Source of the DNA: JAIEPT01 sp038217425
GTDB lineage: Bacteria; Planctomycetota; Planctomycetia; Gemmatales; Gemmataceae
Direction: 5' to 3'
DNA: 60,336 bases
Assembly (NCBI GenBank): GCA_038217425.1
Contig: JBBQPM010000016.1
Coordinates: forward strand, 1-60,336
Position 1 is the first letter of the stretch. Each line of letters starts with the position of its first letter. Shown piece by piece: positions 10,277 to 17,016 of this stretch. The position numbers and the translations under genes are program-made. Under the pieces are notes generated by a model. That model did no database searches and was not told where the DNA came from. It saw only the letters and a program-made list of their open reading frames with translations.

Positions 10277-11145
10277 CGGTGTGCTACTCGTTCGGCGACA
10301 GTGCCGGCGATGGCGCCAGGCGGGGGCGGGTATTCGCCGGGCCGAGGACCGGGAGAGGTCGCCGGTTCCGTAATCGTTTCGGGTTCGTAGATGCGGTTGA
10401 CGAGGTGCTCCAGGCACCACTGCTGACAATCCATGACCAGGGCTTCCTCCTCGCGCTGGATGGTGTGAATGAAGAACATGACGAGGAAGCTGAGGCCCAA
10501 TGCGACCAGGGTGCAATCGAAGGCGACCTCGAGATGGCGCGTCGCTTCGCGCAGGCTATCGCCGCCGGAGCCGGCGAGGGTCATGCTGCCGGCGAGTCCC
10601 CGGACGGTGCCGAAGAAGCCGATGGCGGGGATGGCCCAGGCGAGGTAGTTCATGGTCGCCATGCTGGCGACGAGCCGGCCGTGATCGACTTCCGCCTGCA
10701 TCTGCACGGTGGCGCCGACGTCCTCGGGCTTGCGCGAGACGGCGAACTTGGCGAGCGATTGGCGAATCATGTTGGCGAGGATGAAGGGCCCGTGAGACGC
10801 GGAGATGGCGTCGACTTTCCGCTGAATGGGCCGGGCGTCTTCCTGCAGGATGCGGGCGCCCTCGTCGGTCGGCAGCAGATTCAGCCGAAAGGCCTTAAGT
10901 TGCCTTCGAACTTCGAGATACCGGCACAAGAAGATGAAGAACGCCCAGACGAAACAGACGTAGCTGAGGATTTGTTCGGGGCCGAACAGGAGCCTGCCCC
11001 AGCGGGCGACGCCCCAGCTGGAGATCATGGCCAGGCTGTCGCCCGAGTATTGCTGCCAGAGAGGGAAGCAGATAAAGCCGACGAGGGCGATGGTGAGCAA
11101 GAGCAGCGGCCATTCGCGGGTAGGACGTTGGGAAGGCGTGAGCAT
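10273..11145 (-). CDS. MotA/TolQ/ExbB proton-channel family protein
   Basis: 290 aa. Hydrophobic segments lie at about 13-30, 58-77, 165-187 and 205-228. The third carries IPAIGFFGTVRGLAGSM, the hallmark of MotA/TolQ/ExbB proteins, which form the pentameric stator that couples ion flow to force. A cytosolic helical region lies between segments 2 and 3, and the C-terminal 35 residues are Pro-rich. It is first in a set with the Hsp70-FHA protein (ATGA overlap) and the VWA protein. No ordinary ExbD/TolR follows; the VWA protein's N-terminal anchor may replace it. The family call is firm and the system role is unknown. Confidence 0.88.
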   Translation of the reverse strand: MLTPSQRPTREWPLLLLTIALVGFICFPLWQQYSGDSLAMISSWGVARWGRLLFGPEQILSYVCFVWAFFIFLCRYLEVRRQLKAFRLNLLPTDEGARILQEDARPIQRKVDAISASHGPFILANMIRQSLAKFAVSRKPEDVGATVQMQAEVDHGRLVASMATMNYLAWAIPAIGFFGTVRGLAGSMTLAGSGGDSLREATRHLEVAFDCTLVALGLSFLVMFFIHTIQREEEALVMDCQQWCLEHLVNRIYEPETITEPATSPGPRPGEYPPPPGAIAGTVAERVAHR

Positions 11146-11665
11146 AATGTACCCTGGGCGCTGGAAAGGGGCTTGAAAGGCTCCGCTTCATTGTACTTAT
11201 TTCCGGGGCCGAGTGCTTCGCCAAAGTCGGCAAACTCGCGCGCCGGGACGTTCGGTGGTATCGAGAGTGCCGGCCGCACTACGTGGGCAAGCTGGGGGAG
11301 CCGTCATTCGTCGCTACGGGATAGAGATCGCAAATCGCATTCCGAGAATCAGACGTGGGGATGGATTCTCTCAGCGCAATTGTTCGCTCGGGACAGGGAA
11401 ACATCAAGGGGCGGAGAACGGATTCTCGAATTTCGTTTCGCGCACAGCCCCGCGGGTGAGGTACTCCGAACCCCGGGGATAACTGCGCAGGTCGCTGGAT
11501 CCCAAGGGTTCGGAGTACCTCACCCGTTGGGCTTACCAACGTCGAATTCCGCAGTGCTGAAAGGATTTTGACCCGGCCCGCCTTTTTCCATTGGAACGCC
11601 TCGGCAACCCTTCCATAATAGCTGCGGTTGCCTCGCTCTTTCTTCTCGCAGGGGTTCGCGACGAC
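11146..11665. other. 520-bp divergent intergenic region
   Basis: This lies between the ExbB-like gene (minus) and vgrG (plus), so promoters for both should be here, but no convincing -35/-10 pair stands out. It contains the inverted repeat at 11454-11525. An in-frame extension of vgrG reaches 11591 but is not protein-like. No further gene is seen. Confidence 0.6.
11454..11525. repeat. Inverted repeat, 20-bp arms
   Basis: Left arm gggtgaggtactccgaaccc (11454-11473) and right arm gggttcggagtacctcaccc (11506-11525) are exact reverse complements with a roughly 32-base centre. It is intergenic, upstream of vgrG, and a different family from the other palindromes in the window. Confidence 0.85.
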
Positions 11666-13960
11666 ATGGCCAAATTCTCTCAAGACAACCGCCCGCTTTC
11701 GGTCACGACGCCACTCGGCAAGGACATCCTGCTCCTGGAACGCTTCACCGGCAACGAAGCGATCTCCGAACTCTTTCGCTTCCAGATGGTCCTCCTGGCG
11801 ACCGTCGACAACTTCGACACCATCAAGTTTGAAAACATCATCGGCCAAGCCGTCACCGTGAAGGTCTCCCCCGATGCCGACAGCACGCCTCGCTACTTTC
11901 ACGGCATCGTCCAGCGCTTCTCGCAGCTGGGCCGATTCGACGGCCCCGCGGGCAAGAACACCCTCATGCGCTTCTCCGCCGACATCGTCCCCAAGGCCTG
12001 GCTCCTCAGCAAAAACGTCCAGAGTCGAGTCTTCCAGCAGGAATCGGTCCCCGACATCCTCAAGAAAGTCCTCGTGGGGCTCGACGTCTCCTACCAGATC
12101 GACGGCGCCTTCAAGCCGCGCGACTACTGCACGCAGTACCGCGAGTCGGACCTGGCCTTCGCGCAACGGCTCATGGAAGAAGAGGGACTCTACTACTTCT
12201 TCAAGCATTCCGAGACCGGCCATCAGATGATCGTCGCCAATGTCCCGGCCAAGCACCTCAGCACCGGCGACGACGTCAAATTCGAGGAGCTCGCCGGCGG
12301 CGAACGGCCCGACGAACGCGTCTACCGCTGGGTCAAGAATCAAGAAATCCGCTCGGGCAAAATTTCCCTACGAGACTTCCACTTCGAGAAGCCCGAGGCT
12401 GCCCAAGCTGCCACCAAGAAGATCACCGCGCCGGTCACCGTCGGCACGGTCTCGCACAAGCTCAAGATCATCGAGAGCGACACTTTCGAGCTATACAATT
12501 TCCCCTCCGGGTTCGCACAACGATTCGACGGCGTCGACCCCGGCGGCGCGGTACGGGCCGCCGACCTCAGCAACATCAGCACCGACGGCGACCGCACCGT
12601 CGGCATCCGCCTCGAGGCCGAGCAGGTCTCCGCCATCTCCATCGACGGCGAAAGCGACGTCCGCGCCTTCTGCGCCGGCTACAAGTTCAAACTCATCGAA
12701 CATTTCGACGCCAACGGTTCCTACGTCCTGCGCACCGTGTCGCACGACGCCTCCCTCGGCGGCAGCTACACCTCGCGCGGCGACGAGGACGAATATTCCT
12801 ACAAGAATCGCTTCGTCTGCATGCCCCTGGAACTCCCCTTCCGCCCCGAACGCAAAACTCCCAAGGCCCTCGTCGAAGGAACGCAGACCGCTCTCGTCGT
12901 CGGACCCGCGGGCGAAGAAATCTTCACCGACAAGTATGGCCGAGTCAAAGTCCAGTTCCACTGGGACCGCCTCGGCAAGAACGACGCCAACAGCTCTTGC
13001 TGGATGCGCGTCGGCACCCTCTGGGCCGGCAAACAGTGGGGCATCATCCACATCCCGCGCATCGGACAGGAAGTCATCGTCGCCTTCGAGGAGGGCGATC
13101 CCGATCAGCCGATCATCGTCGGCAGCGTCTACAACGCAGCGAACATGCCGCCGTACACGCTCCCCGATAACAAGACGCAGAGCGGCATGAAGTCGCGCAG
13201 CACGCTGCAAGGGACGGCGGAGATGTTCAACGAACTCCGCTTCGAGGACAAGAAAGAGTCGGAAGACATCTACTTCCACGCTCAGAAAGACTTTCACCGC
13301 GTGGTCGAGAATGACGACGATCTCAAGGTGGGCCGACATCAGACCATTGAGATCAAGAATAACCGCACGAAGGTGATCAAGGAAGGCGACGAGAAGCGAA
13401 CCATCGAGAAGGGCAACCGCGAAACGACCCTCAAGGAGGGGAACGACACTTTCACCATGGAAAAGGGGAGCCGAACGGAAACGCTGAAAGAGGGCAACGA
13501 GACGCTGACCCTCGAGAAGGGCGCCCGGACGGAGACGCTCAAGGACGGCGACGAGACGGTGACTCTGGAAAAGGGCGCCCGGACACACACCATCCAGAAC
13601 GACGATACGCTGGCGGTGAAAGCGGGCAGCCAGGTGATGACGGTCAACAAGGATTCGAAGCTAACCGTGGAGACGGGCGACCGGGCGGTGACGGTGTCGC
13701 AGGGCAAGTACACACTCGCCGTCGCGGTCGGCGACGTCTCGGTCAAAGCGGACGCCGGCTCGATCCTGTGCGAGGCCACGACGAAGATCGAGCTGAAGGT
13801 CGGCGGCAACAGCATCGTCATCGAACAGGCCGGCATCACGATCAAGGGCATTGCGGTCACCGTCGAAGGCTCGGCGACGGCCGACGTCAAATCGCCGATG
13901 ACGACCGTCGCCGGCGACGGCATGTGCACGATCAAGGGCGGCGCCATCATGATCGGTTAG
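11666..13960 (+). CDS. vgrG: Type VI secretion tip protein VgrG (TssI)
   Basis: 764 aa. It forms the trimeric spike of a contractile injection machine. Residues about 10-330 match the gp27-like part (LLERFTGNEAISELFRFQM, then YCTQYRESDLAFAQRLMEEE). Residues about 400-490 carry the gp5 OB fold with YGRVKVQFHWDR, CWMRVGTLWAG and IPRIGQEVIVAFEEGDPDQP. The C-terminal third is a needle built of short repeats of the type EKGxRxETLKEGxET, and ends with a beta-rich segment, not a recognisable effector. The start MAKFSQDNRPL agrees with family N-termini. It is followed by an accessory gene, PAAR and the sheath fusion in the same direction. Confidence 0.95.
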   Translation: MAKFSQDNRPLSVTTPLGKDILLLERFTGNEAISELFRFQMVLLATVDNFDTIKFENIIGQAVTVKVSPDADSTPRYFHGIVQRFSQLGRFDGPAGKNTLMRFSADIVPKAWLLSKNVQSRVFQQESVPDILKKVLVGLDVSYQIDGAFKPRDYCTQYRESDLAFAQRLMEEEGLYYFFKHSETGHQMIVANVPAKHLSTGDDVKFEELAGGERPDERVYRWVKNQEIRSGKISLRDFHFEKPEAAQAATKKITAPVTVGTVSHKLKIIESDTFELYNFPSGFAQRFDGVDPGGAVRAADLSNISTDGDRTVGIRLEAEQVSAISIDGESDVRAFCAGYKFKLIEHFDANGSYVLRTVSHDASLGGSYTSRGDEDEYSYKNRFVCMPLELPFRPERKTPKALVEGTQTALVVGPAGEEIFTDKYGRVKVQFHWDRLGKNDANSSCWMRVGTLWAGKQWGIIHIPRIGQEVIVAFEEGDPDQPIIVGSVYNAANMPPYTLPDNKTQSGMKSRSTLQGTAEMFNELRFEDKKESEDIYFHAQKDFHRVVENDDDLKVGRHQTIEIKNNRTKVIKEGDEKRTIEKGNRETTLKEGNDTFTMEKGSRTETLKEGNETLTLEKGARTETLKDGDETVTLEKGARTHTIQNDDTLAVKAGSQVMTVNKDSKLTVETGDRAVTVSQGKYTLAVAVGDVSVKADAGSILCEATTKIELKVGGNSIVIEQAGITIKGIAVTVEGSATADVKSPMTTVAGDGMCTIKGGAIMIG

Positions 13961-13991
13961 AATAAACCTTTACCACGGGCAGAACAAATAC

Positions 13992-14138
13992 TTAACCACA
14001 GAGGCACAGAGGACACAGAGAGAAGAAAGCCGAAGAAGAGGAAAAAGAAACAAACTACGATCCTGTTCCCTTCTCTTCTCTTTCTTTCCCTTCACTCTCT
14101 TTTGTCTTCCTCTGTGCTCTCTGTGTCTCTGTGGTTAA
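13992..14138. repeat. Inverted repeat, cacagag family, copy 1
   Basis: The left arm starts ttaaccacagaggcacagag and the right arm ends ctctgtgtctctgtggttaa. The arms are about 30 bp, nearly complementary, with a roughly 85-base purine/pyrimidine-rich centre. It fills the gap between vgrG and the next gene. A second copy is at 38382-38476, and a lone half-arm is at 138-158. Confidence 0.85.
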
Positions 14139-14182
14139 TGTTTTTGATACACGATACCCTTTATCCCCAAGACGACCCCCTC

Positions 14183-14746
14183 ATGAGCACCCCCGCACCG
14201 ACCGCCGTCGATCTCAGTAAGGCGATCCCGCTGACGGATCCCGCCAAGGCGCTGCTCGCTCCCGCGCTGGCGCCCCGGCCGTTCCTGGATCTCCTCATTG
14301 CCAAGAAACACTACGCCGACGCGGCGCTGTTCATGGCCCATGCCATGCCCAAACGCGAGGCCGTCTGGTGGGGCTGCCAGTGCGCCCGCCTGGCCTACGG
14401 CGTGCCGCGTCCCGCACTCGCGCAAGCCCTCGAGGCGTGCGAGAAATGGGCGGCCAAACCGAGCGACGAACAACGCCGACTCGCCTTCAAACTCGCGGAG
14501 GGGATCGAGTTCAACAACCCCGCCGGGCTGCTTGGCATGGCCGTCTTCTTTTCCGGCGGCAGCCTCACCCCCGCGCAGTTCGCCCCGGTCCCCCCTGCCG
14601 AACATCTCACCGGCAATGCCGTCGGCAACTCCGTCACGCTCTCGGCCCTCATGCAGGGGGCACTCAAAGCCCCGGCCCAATATCTGACGTTCTTCCCGCT
14701 CGGCTTCGACGTCGCCGCCGGCAAGAATCGCTGGAAGGAGAAGTAA
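14183..14746 (+). CDS. T6SS-associated accessory protein (DUF6931-like)
   Basis: 187 aa, soluble and Ala-rich, with no signal peptide from the chosen ATG at 14183. The upstream in-frame extension lies in the palindrome and is rejected. The pattern DAALFMAHAMPKREAVWWGCQCARL is the strongest feature and resembles a small family (I believe DUF6931) found in VgrG/PAAR clusters. The exact family name is from memory and uncertain. Its position between vgrG and PAAR suggests an adaptor or chaperone that loads the spike. It ends one base before the PAAR start, so the two are likely co-translated. Confidence 0.7.
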   Translation: MSTPAPTAVDLSKAIPLTDPAKALLAPALAPRPFLDLLIAKKHYADAALFMAHAMPKREAVWWGCQCARLAYGVPRPALAQALEACEKWAAKPSDEQRRLAFKLAEGIEFNNPAGLLGMAVFFSGGSLTPAQFAPVPPAEHLTGNAVGNSVTLSALMQGALKAPAQYLTFFPLGFDVAAGKNRWKEK

Positions 14747-14747
14747 C

Positions 14748-15035
14748 ATGCCCCCCGGCGCCCGCCTCACCGATATGCACGTTTGCCCCATGGTCACCGC
14801 CCTCGTGCCTCACGTCGGCGGCCCCATCATCGGCCCCGGAGCGCCGACCGTCCTGGTCGGCAAACTCCCCGCCGCCTGCCTGGGCGATTCCTGCACCTGC
14901 GTCGGGCCCCCCGATTCCATCATCGCGGGCTCCCCCAAGGTGCTCATCGGCGGCAAACCCGCGGCGCGCCTGGGCGATTCCTGTGCGCATGGCGGAACCA
15001 TCGTCCTCGGTTGCCCCACCGTCATCATCAACTAG
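14748..15035 (+). CDS. PAAR-domain spike-tip protein
   Basis: 95 aa, a full-length stand-alone PAAR protein. PAAR proteins cap the VgrG trimer with a sharp zinc-bound cone. The characteristic phrases are ARLTDMHVCPM, GGPIIGPGAPTVLVGKLPAACLGD, then KVLIGGKPAARLGDSCAHGG and a final GCPTVIIN. Cys and His residues for metal binding are present. There is no C-terminal toxin extension. It lies one base after the accessory gene and 41 bases before the sheath gene, within the same plus-strand cluster. Confidence 0.95.
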   Translation: MPPGARLTDMHVCPMVTALVPHVGGPIIGPGAPTVLVGKLPAACLGDSCTCVGPPDSIIAGSPKVLIGGKPAARLGDSCAHGGTIVLGCPTVIIN

Positions 15036-15076
15036 AATTCCCCCATCGATTCCGTCCCCTTCTTGAGGCGTCGTCC

Positions 15077-16777
15077 ATGGCACCCTCCTTCGGTTTCCTC
15101 GAATCGTCCCTCCCGCTCCCCGAAGCCCCCGACTGGAGCACGCCCTTCCGCGTTGCCGTCCTGGGGGATTTCACCGGGCGCCAAAACCGCGGCAAAACCG
15201 AAAGCGTCGACGCCCTCCGCAAACGCAAACCCAAAAAGATCGACCGCGAAAACTTCGACGACTTCCTCGCCTCCCTGGGCGTCGCCCTCACCCTCGACGT
15301 CTGGAACCAGTACAAACTCGAACTCACGTTCAAAAACCTCGACGACTTCCATCCCGACGCCCTGTACAAACACCTCGATGAAATCGACGAACTCGACGAC
15401 GACAAGAAGAAGTCGAAGTTCATGTCCGATCTATTGCATCATCCCGATTTCAAACGGCTCGAAGCGAACTGGCTTGGGCTCGATTGGCTCCTGCGCCGCA
15501 TCTGGAAGGCCGAGAACGGCGTCGAGGCGGTTCTTTACGACTGGACGCAGGAGGAGTTCGCCGCCGCCCTGAACGAGGAGGACGACCTGACGCAGTCGCC
15601 GATCTACTTTTGGCTGATCGAGAAGGCGATGCAGGGGCACGAAGGCCAGCCGTGGGCCGTCCTTCTAGGCAACTACACGTTCGAGCGGAACGAAGCCGAC
15701 GCACAGACGCTGGGCCGAATGGCGAAGATCGCCCGGCAGTCGGCGGCGCCGTTTCTCGCCGGGGTGGCAGGGAATGTGTGGGACAAGAGCAACGTGCCCG
15801 AAGACGGCTGGGAGGACTTACGCAAGCTCCCCGAGGCGCCGCTCCTGGGCCTGGCGACGCCCGGCTTTTTGCTGCGGGCGCCCTATGGAGCCAACTTCCG
15901 CCCGGTTGATAAATTCTCGTACGAAGAGTTCAAGACGCTCGACGACAAGCAGCATTACCTCTGGGCCAATGCCGCGCTCGGCCCGGCGGCGCTGCTGGGC
16001 ATCTCGTTCACCAAGAAAAGCTGGGAGTTCAAGCCGGGCGCCAACGTCGATCTCACCAACCTCGCCATGCACGTCTACACCGACGACGGCGAACAGGAAG
16101 TGAGCCTGGCCCAGACCTGGCTCACGCGCCCGCAGATCGAGCACCTCACCAAGCAAGGCATCATGGCCCTGCTCTGCGTCAAGGGCCAGAATGCGATGCA
16201 GCTCTTCCGCTTCCTGTCGCTGGGCAAGCCGGGCAAGGATCAGACGCACATCGATCTGTTGGGGAGCTGGGGCCAGAAGGAGCTGAAGGGGATCCCGCGG
16301 GCGTCGACGAAGCCGAAGTTGGGCGTGAGCGTCGGCATGGGGAGCGACGTGGAATCGCCGCCGGAAGTGCAGGCGGCGCGGTCGGCGGCCAAGGCGCCCG
16401 CCCCGAAACCCAAGAATGAAGAGCCGGCGGACGAACCGGAGACGTCGGCGGAAGAGTCGGGGGGCGACGACGAATTGGCGGCAATGCTGGCACAGCTCGA
16501 AGGGGGCGCAGCGGAACCCGCCGCCGAGTCCGAACCTGCGTCGGAAGGGATGGACGACGAGTTGGCGGCCATGCTGGCGTCGCTCGAAGGGGGCGGCGAC
16601 GAGGCGCCTGCAACGGGCGAAGCGAAGGAAGAAGAGCCCGCGATGGACGACGAGTTGGCCGCCATGCTGGCGTCGCTCGAAGGGGGCGGCGACGAGGAGC
16701 CCGCGAAAGAGGAGGAGGACGACGAACTGGCCGCCATGCTCAAGCAACTCGAAGGCGGCGACGAGGAGAAGCCGTAG
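15077..16777 (+). CDS. Fused T6SS sheath protein TssB-TssC with acidic repeat tail
   Basis: 566 aa. Residues about 15-110 look like the sheath small subunit TssB (FRVAVLGDFTGR, KIDRENFDDFLA, LTFKNLDDFHPDALY). Residues about 120-420 look like TssC (DLLHHPDFKRLEANWLGL, LLGNYTFERNEADAQTLGRM, LLGLATPGFLLRAPYG). Normally these are separate proteins that assemble into the contractile sheath. The tail (about 455-566) carries four copies of DDELAAMLxxLEGG separated by acidic, Ala/Pro-rich linkers. The start MAPSFGFLESS follows a 41-bp gap after the PAAR gene. No tssA, E, F, G, H, J, K, L or M is in the window. The gene converges on moaD with a two-base gap. Confidence 0.85.
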   Translation: MAPSFGFLESSLPLPEAPDWSTPFRVAVLGDFTGRQNRGKTESVDALRKRKPKKIDRENFDDFLASLGVALTLDVWNQYKLELTFKNLDDFHPDALYKHLDEIDELDDDKKKSKFMSDLLHHPDFKRLEANWLGLDWLLRRIWKAENGVEAVLYDWTQEEFAAALNEEDDLTQSPIYFWLIEKAMQGHEGQPWAVLLGNYTFERNEADAQTLGRMAKIARQSAAPFLAGVAGNVWDKSNVPEDGWEDLRKLPEAPLLGLATPGFLLRAPYGANFRPVDKFSYEEFKTLDDKQHYLWANAALGPAALLGISFTKKSWEFKPGANVDLTNLAMHVYTDDGEQEVSLAQTWLTRPQIEHLTKQGIMALLCVKGQNAMQLFRFLSLGKPGKDQTHIDLLGSWGQKELKGIPRASTKPKLGVSVGMGSDVESPPEVQAARSAAKAPAPKPKNEEPADEPETSAEESGGDDELAAMLAQLEGGAAEPAAESEPASEGMDDELAAMLASLEGGGDEAPATGEAKEEEPAMDDELAAMLASLEGGGDEEPAKEEEDDELAAMLKQLEGGDEEKP

Positions 16778-16779
16778 TC

Positions 16780-17016
16780 TCATCCGCCGCTGACGGGGGG
16801 CAGGACCGCGACTTCGTCGGCGCCCGTCAAGACCTGCGCGTCGTCGCCGTACTCGCCATTGACCGCAAGGGCCGAGTGTGCGAGCAAGGGCGCGAGCGCC
16901 GGATAGCGCCGTGCCAATTCCGCACGCAGGGCCGCCAGCGTGGCGCTCGGCAGATCGAGATCGACCGCATCGGTCCCGGCCAGCTCGCGGGCCCGGGCAA
17001 AGAAACGCACTTTCAT
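16780..17016 (-). CDS. moaD: MoaD-like molybdopterin synthase sulfur carrier
   Basis: 78 aa, a ubiquitin-fold sulfur carrier that gives its C-terminal thiocarboxylate to molybdopterin synthase. The protein starts MKVRFFARARELAG and ends with VAVLPPVSGG, the required Gly-Gly terminus. Its ATG overlaps the stop of the upstream FAD/Fe-S dehydrogenase gene (ATGA), an unusual partner since that enzyme family needs FAD and clusters, not molybdopterin. No moaE or other moa gene is in view. Confidence 0.92.
   Translation of the reverse strand: MKVRFFARARELAGTDAVDLDLPSATLAALRAELARRYPALAPLLAHSALAVNGEYGDDAQVLTGADEVAVLPPVSGG

Noticed and set aside
13370..13600. Tandem repeat in the 3' part of vgrG
   Set aside because: It codes the periodic needle repeats of VgrG (EKGxRxETLKEG) and is not an independent repeat element.
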